From Theocolax elegans (Eukaryota > Arthropoda > Insecta > Hymenoptera > Cerocephalidae), in NCBI GenBank assembly GCA_026168455.1, contig CM047425.1, positions 84,943,580 to 85,007,579 of the forward strand: 64,000 nt of DNA. Direction: 5' to 3'. The notes below the pieces were generated by a model, which saw only the letters and a list, made by a program, of their open reading frames with translations, searched no databases and was not told the origin of the DNA. Made by a program: the position numbers and the translations under genes. Position 1 is the stretch's first letter, and every line of letters starts with the position of its first letter. Shown one piece after another: positions 35,401-47,700 of the stretch.

Positions 35401-38400
35401 AAATCAAATAAATTTCATTAAACGAAACGAGTAGTGAGAAGGCAACGTTACCCGAACTTAGGGATTTTTTGTAAATGAGACACAGACATACTGCTGAAGT
35501 AATAAAGAGTTTCCAGGCCTACACTGCACTTCCAAAGGCGGATAAAGCGACGATGTTCTTATAAATGAGACCCTGTTACGCACACTGCTACGTCAATTAT
35601 ACGCAGTGGTTCATAGGAAAATCAATTATAACTGGACCATTAACCTTGCTGATCAGCACTAACTTGACACCATCAAACAGAGTAACGTTTGCTTTCTTGT
35701 AAATAAGAGTTATACATATCCAATAGGAAGTGTGTCCAAAAGGAGATTTAGTGACCACTGTTCAGTAGTATACAATGACCCTAATACTTCTGATGAAAAT
35801 TTGTCAATTCCAACCCCTTTTTTTATTTATGGAAGAAGTATTTGCTCCTGAGTAAGGAAAAATGTACTACTTATTTAAGTATCTGTGTGTCATTGTTCAT
35901 GTTGACTGACTGATGGATCTACAAACGGATGAGTCTACGAATTGATATCGTAGCCTTCTTAATGAGTGTCAATTTGCTAAATCATTACTATAATTTTTTG
36001 TTTATAGTCCTGATTATAAGCTCGTTATTTTCTTACTTTTCTACGTGATATGTTTACGTTTATCTCGGGCTTCTTTGCAATGGTTTTCTTGCAAACTTGC
36101 ATTAATAGTGTATTGCTATTCTAGCCACTACCTTTAAACTTTATCGACATGGTAAATACGCTTTCAAGAATATTCATAGTACAAAAAAACGTATTTATTT
36201 TTATTCACTTATAAGTATCATTTGTGTGAATGAAAATAAATTACAAATGGAAGATAAATAAAACTCGTTTACTATAAAGATAAGAACATATTTAAATAAG
36301 ATCAACATGGCTACGTATAATGACGGCTGATGACGAAATATTAGTCGCGGTCGCAAATGTCACGACAGTTGATACAGATACCAATTCTTATTTATTGATC
36401 GGCAACTCGTCTCCAGAACAATTCCAGAATACAGAATATAAATTTATACAAATATCCTCGACTGAATACCTCGTAACGCAATAAACACCTGATTCACAAG
36501 AACAGACATTTATTGGTACCAATTTTCTTATGGTCAATCACTGGTATGTTAACCTTATGTTGAGCAATAAAACACCAACAACAAATGGGTGTCACATTTT
36601 ATTGCTCAGCACATAAGTACTGCAGAAACATATTTCATTGAAATACATTCTAGTTGAATCGTTTTTTTATACATATGTAATCTAACTGAAATATTATACA
36701 ACATTTTTGTACATAGTGAGGAACTAATGACTCGAAAAATTGCTTCAAAGGTAAAATTTTCTTAATACTTTTTTCTCTAAAGTTTGGAAACTGCGCTAAC
36801 CAAATTGTAAGCAAGGATTTCGTTGTTTACTTTTATTTGATATTGTTCAGAGAACAAAGCATAATGACTTGCAAATTTGTTAAAAATTGTTAATTTATTT
36901 TTATTTTATTTAACGTCGCTCCTTTTATGCTCCTAATTTGGTGCTAATCAGTGACGGAGGACATACGATATCTTTGTTAAGGAATTGCCAATGCAGTACA
37001 AAAATTTGTGACAATGCTGTGAAAGGCATAATTCGATTAATGTAAGGAACATATGTGATGCAACATATGAAATCCCACACGGGATACAGTACAAAAAATT
37101 TATAATTTGCAATTATATATAAATTTAAAATATAAATTATATATGTAATTTGCTAAGTTATTTAAATAATGTATAGAAATGTCTGAGATTTTAATATGTT
37201 GGAATTCAAACTCAATTTCTGAGTCTAGGAAAAATCTAATAGGGTTATTAATATACTTAGGTGGGAAAAAGTGTGGCTTAGTGACCGTAGCTAGGTTTCT
37301 GCCAACCCAATGGCAATATCTACGGTCAGATTTCAGCCAGAAATACACCAGACACGTACAGTTACTCATGTAATTAATTTTAATTAGCTCACTTTTAAAA
37401 GTTTAATTGTATTTACAAGATTATTATTAGTTAAAACAACATAGTAACAACGTTTCGTAATTTATTTTATTGTGCTCATTTTTTTTAATTTAATTTTATT
37501 TCCAATATATTATTATAAATTAAGATAACGTAAATCTAAATTTTACAAAATTTATTAGACACTTACTTCCAAGGTAACCTTCTCAATTCAATATTGTTTT
37601 CTCTATTCGAAGCCATCCACGTTTTCATCGCCAAATATGTATAAAAAAAATTTGTAAATAACGCACTGCTCAAAGTAAGTTTAAAAAGCATTTTGACTTT
37701 TCTCTCATACTTTAACAGTATTAGTCGTTCATCGTTTGAACAAGTTGACCATAATTTCCGGCTATTGTCGAGTAATCTTTCAAATTCTTTTCTCCAGAAG
37801 ACAAGTAAAAAATAACGCACCCCTATAGATGTAATCGCGACCATTTCGCAGATAGCTGCAACATCTATTTTTCCCTTTAAAAATAAAATGAGAACTATTA
37901 TTTTAATTATCAATCAATTTAAAAGATAAATATGAAACTAGCTGATTTATAAGCGCCTTTATATTAAATATTGAGTGTACCGCAGTAGTGACGGTATTAC
38001 GATTATTAATAAGACTGTCTATTGAAAGGCCTACATTGATTGAAAAATGTTAATTATTATATACACCTATAGTGATACATAGTATATAATGCAAAATCAA
38101 GATAGAAGAGCACTAGATTATTCAATAATTTATCAACCTACAAAGTTCCAAATCTACATATTATCTACACCTTTAAAAATATTTGCACCAAAAATATAAT
38201 GTAATTTTCCGTGTAAAATAAGTGACTTTTATATTTGTAAACTTGTAACTTTGTATGACATATTATTCAATTATGAGGCCTGCGATGGCTCGGTCGGTAG
38301 GGCGTTGGGCTCGTAATCTGGAGGTCCCAGGTTCGATTCCCGGCCCCGGCCGATTGATACAAGCACCACACTGGCGAATGTATTTTCAACAACGTGCTTT

Positions 38401-40841
38401 CTTCACTAAGACATCGTATGATCTCCGTCGCTGATTAGCACCGGTTTGGGAGCATAAAAAGAGCGACGTTATAAAATAATAAAAAAAAATTATTCAATTA
38501 TCTAGTGCTTTTGTATTTGAATTTTGCATTGAATACTACAATCGTTATATAAATGTAATAATTAACAATTTTCGCTTTGTCGGAAACAATCAGGCATACC
38601 ACCACCTGAAAAACTTTTTATTTGTTTTGTAAAAATATAGTTTAAGTGAATAAATTATAAAATTAAAATTGCGCATCTAAAAAGAATATGCATTGTTACA
38701 AAAATAGTCAAAATACTTAATTCTAAGGATGTAATATATGTTATCTAAATTAGTAAGTACTGAATATATTGCTAATAAAGAAATAAAATCCAATAATCAA
38801 TGACAAAATCAATGAAATTATTAAAACAAAAATACTAAACTTATCTTTCAAAATGTGTTTCCTTATCTGATGTAATTCAGTATTACCAACCCTGGTAAAA
38901 ACCCTTTCATCAATTTCTTATTTTTTCTATAGCTTTTCTCTAAATTAACCGATTTGAGCTTCTTTTTTTTAATCATATCTATTTGATCTCAGCTTTCTTT
39001 TAGATTTGGGATTGAGAATCTATCTTTATTTGTTTCCGAGTTATAAGCGATCAAAGTGGTAGTAATTTTTTTACAAAATTGGCTTAGCTAGCCATAACTT
39101 AGGTAAATTAACGCGTTAGGATCTAAAAATCTGGCTTTCCTCATATTTTTATATTATAAAACATATCGTAGAGTTTAGTTAAGATCCGTGGTCCGATGAC
39201 CGTGACCTCTTCTAGTTATAGTAAACAATTTTACACAACTATATATAGAAAAGTATGTACAGTGACACATTTTAACATTCTAATTTGCCACCATCAGTTT
39301 AATACCCTATTAAAAATGTATCCATTTTTAATGGTTTGATGTTAAAAATTGCTAGTTAATAGCTTGCAAATTGACAATTTTCACCCATTTTTTTTAAATG
39401 TCTAGTTTACCTAAAAAATAGATTTAATGTCTATTAGGTTACTAGTTACCGAATTCCATCAGTTAAGGCTAATAAATAAATCTTAAAGACTGGATTTCAC
39501 ATGGAATGTCACAATACTCCTTTTGATTTTATGTAACATCAATGAGGAAAAAAGCGTCCAACGCAAGTATGGGCGCGTAAGTCTCATCATACAGCTAATT
39601 CTGTCCTCGTATTTTTCATTTCATTATTACGCAAATGGAACAAATCGTTTCTAATCATTGACGATCAAAATTGTACAGAATCCAAAGTTTTCAATAAAGT
39701 ACCAATTGGTTTTAGTAAAAATGAGATATTTACGTATATAAATCATATAGATCAATCCAATATTAAAATAATTCATAAACCGAACAGCTTAACTTGTAAA
39801 TATTTATTTTCATTCATTGCAAAGGTATAAGCTTGTAGAACACAATGAGATAAAGTAAAACGCCAAACGAAAACACTATTAATATATGTAATGAAGTTTA
39901 AAATGTTTCATTAATTAAATAACCTGTATGTAAAATTTGTGTAACAATACAAAGTTGTGAAATTTTCATTTGCTAAATGTACATTTTCGTATAAAATATA
40001 CACTATTTAAAGAAACAGTTCCAGTACAATTAAGTCTACTTAAGCGTCGAATGTTCATCTGAAATTATTGCTTTCTTATGTGTTTTAAGTTATAGTAATA
40101 ATTTATTTTCTAATTTTTCTGTGCTATGAGTATTATTACTTCTCAAAAAATATAACTTTAGAAATGTATATTCTCATTTCAATTTGAATTACATTTTTGA
40201 GAAACTACATAGCTATAGGTGTACTCAGTGATACTTCTTTTCAGTCCATTCGATTGGTCTTTGGCAAAATCAACTGATGTATGTTAAAATTGGTTTTCAT
40301 GTTATACATAATGTTTAGGTAATTAATAAATAAAATTATTAAATAAATTGAGATAAAATAAAGTTATTATCTTTTATTTTTGAACCCTTGAATCTGGAAC
40401 AAAAGCGAAAAAAAGATAATAGTAGTCTGTAGTTATCACCTTTAACGATTGGAGAATCACAGAAGTCGTGGATTGAAAAGTATTGCTAATATTAATCAAT
40501 GAAAACCAAAAAAGGCCAAGAAGTGTTGGTAGGAATGTAAAACCTCGATTTTTGTAACGCATAACACCGATTACTCGAAAAACTCTCGTGTACGTTAGCA
40601 CCATGCGATCAAATTTCAGCTCTTCATTCTTTTGAATTAATTCCACTAAAAATTGTAAAATCAAGTACATACAAATATTACTTATTTAAGATGTTATAAC
40701 AATCATTTATTAACATAATATACATAAATACAATTATTTTATTACAAACTACTAAATAAATTAGTAAACAATTCAAGTCGAATTTTGATGTTATACTTTA
40801 TAAATCATTATATTTATAATATGTTTATACATTCACTTACT
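29466..40841 (-). CDS. Odorant receptor, copy 3 (insect 7tm_6 family)
   Basis: Coding exons on the - strand: 40645-40440, 37874-37567, 30726-30466, 30316-30217, 30137-30042, 29752-29597 and 29519-29466, plus A40841 as the first base of the split ATG. They give 393 residues with no stop or frameshift. It opens MELIQKNEELKFDRM, continues VIGVMRYKNRGFTFLP, and shares nearly all of exons 1-2 with copy 2. Exon 6 has the hallmark STATYCAYTPKMSVRVLKLL, then RAQRPVKMTAG, and exon 7 ends in ISFFTVLRNFNS. Intron 2 (30727-37566) is 6.8 kb and has collected five SINE copies or fragments. Intron 1 holds part of the composite element. The gene is the upstream-most of the array and ends 1.9 kb from the 5' flank of copy 2. 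Confidence 0.92.
30727..31395. other. Intron 2 of OR copy 3, left part
   Basis: No feature recognised; short frames lack motifs. Confidence 0.35.
31396..31815 (+). mobile_element. 5S-rRNA-derived SINE (SINE3-type), copy 1
   Basis: The head (about 31396-31520) follows 5S rRNA: CTCGGCCGATCACGAAAGTT, then AAGCAGC, then CGGTTGGCACTTGGATGGGT, that is, the A box, intermediate element and C box of the internal Pol III promoter. A unique body follows with CACGGGCATAACCCCGGGCG and a short GAGAGA tail. A perfect 15-base duplication AATGTAAGTATGTCA flanks it (31381-31395 and 31816-31830), showing insertion by target-primed reverse transcription. It has no coding capacity. Confidence 0.88.
31831..32418. 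other. AT-rich intron sequence
   Basis: Nothing recognised. Confidence 0.35.
32419..32643 (-). mobile_element. tRNA-derived SINE, copy c
   Basis: Same family as 23889: B box CGGGAATCGAACC on the + strand (reverse of GGTTCGATTCCCG), A box GCGATGGCTCGGTCGGTAGG on the - strand, body with GCTAATCAGCGACGGAGG. Flanked by TTGTGGATAT (32409-32418 and 32644-32653), a different duplication from copies a and b, so it is an independent insertion. Confidence 0.88.
32654..33902. other. Intron sequence between SINE copies
   Basis: Slightly less AT-rich than its surroundings at 33250-33450 but with no gene or repeat recognised. Confidence 0.35.
33903..34072 (-). mobile_element. tRNA-derived SINE, copy d, old and diverged
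   Basis: Shares TTTTTATGCTCCCAAATTGG, GTTGTATCAATCGGC and a decayed head (GTAGGCCTCG end) with the other copies. Boxes A and B carry several changes. No clear flanking duplication was seen. Confidence 0.75.
34841..35273 (+). mobile_element. 5S-rRNA-derived SINE, copy 2
   Basis: The head repeats CTCGGCCGATCACGAAAGTT and AAGCAG, then AGTTGGATGGGTGA, so the 5S-like internal promoter is weaker here than in copy 1. The body shares GGTTTTCCTACA, CCTCCACGGGCATATCCCCG and GGCGAATGCGA with copy 1. The flanks are a perfect 13-base duplication ATTTACATTTAAT (34828-34840 and 35274-35286). Confidence 0.86.
35287..36553. other. Intron sequence with no recognised feature
   Basis: Base composition is more balanced at 35350-35800, which may be an old decayed element, but no motif was found. 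Confidence 0.3.
36554..36617. other. Stem-loop of about 64 bases
   Basis: The 5' arm CTTATGTTGAGCAATAAAA and the 3' arm TTTTATTGCTCAGCACATAAG pair with two small bulges around a loop of about ten bases. Size and shape resemble a small-RNA precursor, but a tiny MITE would look the same. Confidence 0.45.
36893..36985 (-). mobile_element. tRNA-derived SINE, copy e, 3' fragment
   Basis: Only the tail and body remain: TTTAACGTCGCTCC, TTTTATGCTCC, GGTGCTAATCAGTGACGGAG and CATACGAT. The tRNA-like head is missing. Confidence 0.75.
38020..39220. mobile_element. Second, inverted copy of the composite fold-back element
   Basis: From about 38227 to 38905 the sequence is the reverse complement of 23470-24150, SINE included. 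A family A arm follows (about 38897-39218, with GATTTGAGCTTC and GCGCGTTAGG-like core and an end near CTTCTAG). A diverged family B left arm (AGCACTAGATTATTCAAT) precedes it at 38020-38210, which is missing from the other copy. It sits in intron 1 of OR copy 3. Confidence 0.72.
38275..38488 (+). mobile_element. tRNA-derived SINE, copy b
   Basis: The head GCGATGGCTCGGTCGGTAGG, loop CTCGTAA, B box GGTTCGATTCCCGG and 3' tail of A are all present. The flanking duplication ATTATTCAATTAT (38262-38274 and 38489-38501) is the reverse complement of that around copy a, so both derive from one insertion event. Confidence 0.88.
39221..40372. other. Left part of intron 1 of OR copy 3
   Basis: AT-rich. 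No gene or element recognised. Confidence 0.35.
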
Positions 40842-41066
40842 ATTTAACAAACTATAATTTATCCAAAATAAAATAAAATTTTTTAAACAAAGCAAGTGTA
40901 TAACGTGATGTACTGCGAAGGAAAAATTTGTATTGTAGAAATGAAATGGTATAAGACTCATAGATGCTTCATTTACGCTTGAATAATTTATTACCGTAAT
41001 GTCGGTAATAGTTTTAGTATTAAGAACTCACCTTACATTGTTATTACATTCGCAGACAAAAATATT
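40841..41066 (-). promoter_or_regulatory. 5' leader region of OR copy 3
   Basis: A 72-base leader exon (40912-40841) starts after TTTTTCCTTCGCAG and ends in A before GTAAGT. An upstream exon border, ATGTAAG then GTGAGTTC, ends at 41032, with ATGTAA units at 41049-41044 and 41038-41033. Similarity to copies 1 and 2 stops just upstream of about 41066. Confidence 0.55.
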
Positions 41067-42837
41067 TGAAAAATTTATAGGAATTATTTTCTGCAAATAT
41101 TTTGTATACAACATTTATTTTTAAAATAATATACATAAATTACCGTCTTGATCATAATATTTTATATACTGCTGAAGACATAAGATTATGTATTACTTTC
41201 TTATATTCAACTAATATTCAAATATTTGAGCAATAATGTCATTAATTTCTACGACTATTGTACTTTCATACACAATTTCTATGTAAATTAAATATTTATA
41301 TTTATAGATCTACTCAGTCGTTGTAGCGGTGCAGACTTGAAACCATTTGATGAGTTTACGTTATTTTACATTTTGCAACATTTTATTAGTATATCCATTT
41401 TAGTTCTTATTTTGCGAATTACAAATCGATTAACCTGTAGAGAATTGAAGCGTTAACATTTCAAAATATTTCTTTCGTCCAAAAATAACCCGAATATAAT
41501 ATTAATTATTCCAAATTTAATAATTAAAAAATTTTATATACGTAAGTATTAAAATATCTCATAATGAATTAGTCATCAAATATATTAAATAGTTTTGGTA
41601 ATTAAGGGTATTATAAATTAATAAATACTTGACATAAGTAGCAAATATTTAATTGATCATTGTAGCATCTTCGTGTAACCAAAGGTAATACAAGAGTGGA
41701 ATAAATAAGGGATTTAAAAAAGTTTTGCTCCACAATCACTGGAATCTTTAAAAAATATTCTTCGAAGTTTTTAACCCTTATATAATAGAAGTATTATGTG
41801 ATAAAATATTTCAATATTTTTCGGGTGATTTTACGCACTGTTTTTTTTCTAAAAAATAGCATTTACACACCCTGTATCAAGAAATATTCTTCTATATACG
41901 TGTAAAATATGATTTTTAACTAGTGCGATTATCATCCTCGCTTCGCTCGGGCAACAAAACTTTCACGCGTTCGAAAATCAATACTTTTGTCGAAGTTTTT
42001 GCAAATGCATAAAAAACTATAACTTTCTAACCAACGTCAGACGTTTAATCATCTTGGATTGACGTTTTGGTGAAAATCAAGAGTTCTCTATCTTCTTTGA
42101 AGAAGTAGAAATATATATAATCTATCACTTTACGTATAGATTCGAAATCAATGCAATTAGTTTTTGAAGCGTAATTGTCAAATAATAATAGTCCAGTATC
42201 TGTAATTACCTATACAGTCTTTTGTATACGTTCCTAAAACTTTTAGACACTCGTTTCAAATCTGTCGAACAAATACTGACATAGTGAAGATGAAAGCGTA
42301 ACTATTACGTTAATAATACTTATCTCTAATAAGTTTCAAATTTCCTTTGCGTTGATTTACAAATAACAATATAATAAGATAAATATGTTTCCTTTTTTAT
42401 AAGTACTGTATTTTCAAAAGTACTACAAACTGCTTTTTTTATTTTAATATATTAGATTTATTATTATACACGGGTTGAAAATTTAAAAATATTGCACTAA
42501 TACTTAAAATATACACTAGCGACGTATAAGAGCTACATCATTAATATTAAAACTTTCGCAGAGGCACCAATGATATCTTAATTTAAAGCGTTTATAAAAA
42601 CTTAAAAATACTATTATAATTATAGTATATCTAGACGTGGTATACTCTTAAAATTTTAGGTTAAAAATTCTAAACGACATAAAGGTTTTTTAAACATTAA
42701 ATATCTTGAAAAGCATCTTGTTTAGTCTATTAGTAGCGTTATTTTTAATAATAATCTACTGGCTAATTTCTGAAAAATTATAGATTTAAAAGTACTATTT
42801 TTATAGATAAAAAAGTTAACATTTTATATAAACGCAT
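41067..42837. other. Spacer between the OR array and FANCD2, left part
   Basis: AT-rich. No gene recognised. Confidence 0.4.
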
Positions 42838-43148
42838 TGAAGGGAATGTCGGACTCAGAAAATAATCATTTTTAATAGTTTTTTATAAACAAAAGAATAA
42901 ATTTTAAACAGTATACTCAAATTTTTTCAGATTTTTAAATTTGTAATTAAGTTCTGATTTTTGCGTTGAAAATTCATGCCTTTTCAGACCAATAATTACC
43001 GACTGAAAATTGTTTATTCAATTACTATTAAAAAATTTATTCAAACTACCTATATGAATTTTTTCGGATTTTTAATTCAATATTTCCAATATTATTCTTA
43101 TGTTGAACGATGTAGATCCCTGTAACTTGGGTCCGACTTCCCGTTAAG
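42838..43148. mobile_element. MITE-like element, family C copy 2
   Basis: Starts GAAGGGAATGTCGGACTCAG and ends GGGTCCGACTTCCCGTTAA. The interior holds AATAATTACCGACTG and TTTTTTC(A/G)GATTTTTAA twice. It is the most decayed of the three copies, and its left TTAA is mutated. Confidence 0.75.
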
Positions 43149-43412
43149 CAAAATTACTAGAACATTGCCCTCAGATACCATCTATAATTTGACTTTGTAC
43201 TTGATAAATACTTTTTATTTTTTCTTAGTAATCTGTATAATATGCAATTTTATAATTGTATATACGAATTTCCTCACCTTGTAACGCACTTGCACTTTGT
43301 AATAATCTAGTATAGCCGTTCCAATAATCCTAAATTATTTAACTAATAATTAATTCATTTAGAGTAATAATAATTAGTTTACTTTGAAACAGAAGAGATA
43401 AATATAATGTAC

Positions 43413-43450
43413 GTGTGTGTGTGTGTGTGTCTATATATATATATATACTA
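43413..43450. repeat. Compound microsatellite (GT)n-(TA)n
   Basis: About nine GT units followed after CTC/CTA by about eight AT units. Confidence 0.9.
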
Positions 43451-43627
43451 TATCCTGCGAAATGTAACTAACAAAATATATTTATGAGACAATTTTTTCA
43501 CATAATTTACAAAAGAAACTTGAAATAAAAATAATTATTTAGAGGAAAATATACTAACTTTTTCTATACAACTGTACGTCTTAAAAAATACTATAATTAA
43601 TTATATTCTATTTATATAATAATACAT

Positions 43628-44016
43628 AGGGGATGTCGGACCCAGAAAATGGTCATTTTGTACTTTTTTTTATAAACAAATGAATAAAGTTTTTAAAAAA
43701 CGCCGAACGTCAAGCTCTTAGGTATGTTTTAAATAATATACTCAAATTTTTCCAGATTTTTAAATCCATAATTTGATCACGATGTTTGGGTTGAAAGATG
43801 ATGCCTTTTTAGATCAATAATTACCGACCAAACATTGTTTATTCAATTATTATTTAATAAATGCTTTTTCATTAAAAATCAAAACGTCAAGCTCTTCCTT
43901 ATGTTTTCAGCTATGCGTATGAATTTTTTCAGATTTTTAATGCAATATTTTAGATATAATTTTTGGGTTGTAGGGTGCAGATTCCTGTAATTTAGGTCCG
44001 ACATCCCGTTAAAGTG
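43628..44016. mobile_element. MITE-like element, family C copy 3
   Basis: Starts AGGGGATGTCGGACCCAG and ends GGTCCGACATCCCGTTAA. The core CGTCAAGCTCTT occurs twice in direct orientation (about 43708 and 43886), each followed by a TTTTTCAGATTTTTAA-like stretch, showing the dimeric plan of families C and D. Confidence 0.8.
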
Positions 44017-44259
44017 CAATACATCAATTACACATTTTACACAATAAAATGATTATAATTAATTATCATAATAATATTACTACATTATCGATAATTATAA
44101 CTTGGAAAAAAAACTTTTTCTGGCAGGAGGTGAATGTGATAAATAAACTTATTTTGATCAATAGTTTTTACTATAAATAAAGAAAAAAAAGTGCTAGCGT
44201 TTTGTAAATATAAAAAAAATTTTAATTTAATTTAATTTAAAATTTTTTTTATACTATTG

Positions 44260-44516
44260 GTTTTGCTTTAACGGCCATGCAATAATGCCGATATGTATGC
44301 AATGCCCGGTGGGACTTGTTCATTTGTGTTCTGTTTTTTTTTTGCCACATATATTTTTATATATGGGGATTTTCTATTTTTATGCGCAGTCCGAATTTGA
44401 TCTTCGTTCGAAAAAATTTTTATTTTTCCGAACGGGGACTCGAACTCGTAACCACTTGAGCAAACTTTGTCTTATTAGCTAAGCACCTTAACCACTAAGC
44501 CATCGCTGCCCCGAAT
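44260..44516 (-). mobile_element. Second tRNA-like SINE family
   Basis: On the - strand the head (44516 down to about 44430) reads GGGCAGCGATGGCTTAGTGG (A box) and, later, GTTCGAGTCCCCG (B box). An A-rich body and an end with CCGGGCATTGCATAC follow. It is unrelated in body to the SINE at 23889. A functional tRNA is unlikely because the acceptor end does not pair and a body continues from the head. Confidence 0.72.
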
Positions 44517-44683
44517 TTCAAATGTGTTTATTATTTTGAAATTGACGTTACGATATACCTAAATAATTGAAAGTCATATTCAAATATCCCGCTCATTTTG
44601 AGCAGCGAAGTCAATTTCTTGTTTGGCAACACTGTCGAGTTCAACAAGTTGGTGCCTGCATCTCGAAAAGTAAACTTAACTGA

Positions 44684-44693
44684 TTTTGGCGGG
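44684..44693 (+). promoter_or_regulatory. E2F-like site upstream of FANCD2
   Basis: TTTTGGCGGG lies 83 bases before the start codon. E2F/DP sites of the type TTTSSCGC drive S-phase expression of DNA-repair genes. It is a short motif, so it may be chance. Confidence 0.35.
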
Positions 44694-44775
44694 TGCGCTT
44701 TTGTTTATATATAAATATAGGTATATACAATGGAAATCCTAATCGAAGTTACTACTATTTTCCCTTGAAATTATA

Positions 44776-47700
44776 ATGGATAGACGGAAACTAAAGTTTA
44801 AGAACACTGTATTGCATAAGCAGCTTCATTCCGTAAGTCAAACTAACGAAAAAACTACAACAGTACCAGTTAAAAATGTCTTCAGATCTGTTAGTGCGGT
44901 TGCAAATATATCGCTTTCTCGGAAACGCAAAATTTCGAATGAAGAAGAAAAAGACGAGAGTGACAATGATTCAATGCAAACGTCGCCTCCAATTAATTAT
45001 GTAAATGACAGGAAGAAAAGGCGAATCAGTCCTGATGATGAAAATAGTAACAACAGTAGTAGTGCAGAAACTTTTGTAAGAAATAAAAATGTTAAAGACG
45101 ATCATTTTTCGAGATTAAAAGATGTTAAGAAGAAGCAGCGCGTTGACACTGATGATGACAATAATAGTGAACGAGAAGAAACATCATCTAAACCATCGAT
45201 ATCTTCGGCACGCAATGAAAATGTGAAAGACAAATTTTCAAGGTTAAAAATTAATGACAAAACAAATAAACAAGTTGACGATGACAGGGATGATAGTGAT
45301 TATCTTGTAGAAAAGTCACCTGAACCATTGCCATCTTCACTACGGAATGAAACACTCAGTAAATTGTCAAAATTAAAGAATGCTACAATCAACAAAAAGA
45401 AAAAGCGAATCACCGATGATGATAGCGATAGTCGCATGGAAACATCGTCTGATTCTTCAACATCTTCAATAAGCGACAAAAAAATTAAAAATAATAAGTT
45501 TTCAAAATTAAAGAATGTTTCAAATGCCAAGAAAAAACGAATTGACAATGAAGAAAATAGTAATGAGCGTATAGAAACGTCGCCCGAACCCTCGTCATCT
45601 TCAATACGGAATAAAAATGTCAAAGTAACTAATAGGAGGAAAAAAGTCATTGATGATGATGATGATGATAACGATGTCAATTATGAAGAAGAAACATCTA
45701 AATCTTCAACATCTTCAATTCACAATAACAAAATTCAGGGCAATAAAGGTCCAAAATTTAAAGCTCTATCAAAATCCAATAACTTGAAAAAACATTCAAA
45801 CGAACTGGGAAAAGATGTAAATCATCCAACTAGCAGTGGATCTTATTTCAAAGAAGTATTCGAAGCAATTGATAGGAGCCCTGCAAAATTAAGTCAAAGT
45901 TCAACTTCCTCAATAGAGAAATACCGAAAAATGAATTTAAGAACTCCTGTACACTCTAGGTTTCAAAGACCAATATCAAGGACTATAGCCGAAAAGAAAA
46001 AAGAAAAGCTAAAACAAAATCAGAAAGCAAAAGTAACTGAGTCAATTAATTCAAATGATTCTAGTTTGAATGCTCCATCTAAGAAAAAATCTGATTCTGA
46101 TGTCTCCAAAGAAAATTTAAATAGCAGTATATCTAACAAACTAGATACTTCTGCTAGTGGAAATGATAATGAACTAAACTCATCTGCACACACATTTAAT
46201 GAACCATTAGTTTCTGATTTACATACTACTCCGGTTAAAAAATCAATATTAGCCAAAGGTGGAAGTCCACATAGAATATCAAGAGCTAATTCAACGGTTA
46301 AAGACATTGAAGCAAGTCAGTTTCAAAATAAAAGAGCTAGAGTGATAGCGTCTCCAGAACTGAGTCCTTTGAAAGATTTTCAAAGTCCAAAAGAAAAACG
46401 TAATCTCACCCAAGGTAAAAATATTTGCTACAAAGAAGATAAATTTATAAATTTTATAAATACAGCAGGTGTTACTTTATTAACGGGAGACAATTTACAT
46501 ATTATAGGTATGAATATTTTTTTATATAAATTAAACATTTTATAAATATGTTATATATCATTAATAAAAATTATAGATAACAATGCCAGAGTAGTCATAA
46601 AAAAAATGAAAGGATTATTAGATAAAAATGATATAGAAATTAATGAAATATTGCAGTCTTGGAACAATTATATTGAAGATGAAGAAAATCTTAGAAAGTC
46701 TTTATTGGAAATTAAAGTCGAAACATCAGAAGGAGCAAGAGTATGTGCAAAAACCATGTCCCTTGCAAGACTTTTACTTAATGTTCCTCAACTACAAGTT
46801 CCAATAATGCACAGCTTATTTAAAAGACTTATTGATATTGTTATAGCAACGTAATTCATTTTATTAATTATGTCAATTTATTGGTTAAATAATTATTAGT
46901 AATTATATTAAAAATATAAATAATAATGTAGTTTCTATTTTTAGTGATTCACCTGAAGATGCTACTTGGGCATTTCAAATATTGCAGCAATTTAGATTTA
47001 TGGAGGTAGTGATGAATCCTGATACTTTATTTGAACTTTTAAAAGAGTTGATAATGTCTTCTCCTGAATGGTTTCAACGAGAAGTAATAATCTTTTTACC
47101 TGATATTATAGTTGACTCTCAACATCGCATGATAGCAGAAATGCTTGTAAAGCTTATGGAAAATAATACTGATTTAATAAGTATTGTTTTAGATTGCATA
47201 TATAACTTAACATTAAGTGATGTTTATACAGAAGAACTCAGGGAAAAAGTTTTAGAATTATTGGGGAAACAAGACCTGGATAAAAGTTCAGTTCCAGCTA
47301 TAGCAAAGTATGTGAATTTGATTTTTTTTCTGTGAATTTAAACTATAATAATAATTATTGTTATAATTTGTAAATATTAAAAACTTACAGATTTATTCTC
47401 ACATCCTGCCCAAAGGATACAATTGCACTAAAATCTTTGAACGTACTACGATTTGTAGATATGTCACCATCTCCTAAAGAAAATGTGGAAGAATGTTATA
47501 CAAATCAAATGTTCTTAATAACCGCTATAAAATTAAATATACAATTATTTAAAGAAGTAAAACAAGCTGCTCTTACATTTATTAAAGATGCTACAACAGA
47601 TGCAGTACCCCTGCACTTTATTATAACAATTTTGTATTATGAATTAATAGAAGCAAAACAGAAAGTTGTAGAAACAGCAATGAATAACCATATTAAAAGT

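Noticed and set aside
38277..38350. A tRNA gene (Thr-CGT-like)
   Set aside because: A and B boxes are intact, but the acceptor stem does not pair, a SINE body follows directly, and near-identical copies lie elsewhere in the window.
44430..44516. A tRNA gene with a long variable arm
   Set aside because: The head continues into a SINE body and the acceptor ends do not match.
45300..45680. 126-codon open frame on the - strand inside FANCD2 exon 1
   Set aside because: It is the mirror of the Lys/Asp/Ser repeats; the biased codons on the + strand leave the other strand open. No motif.
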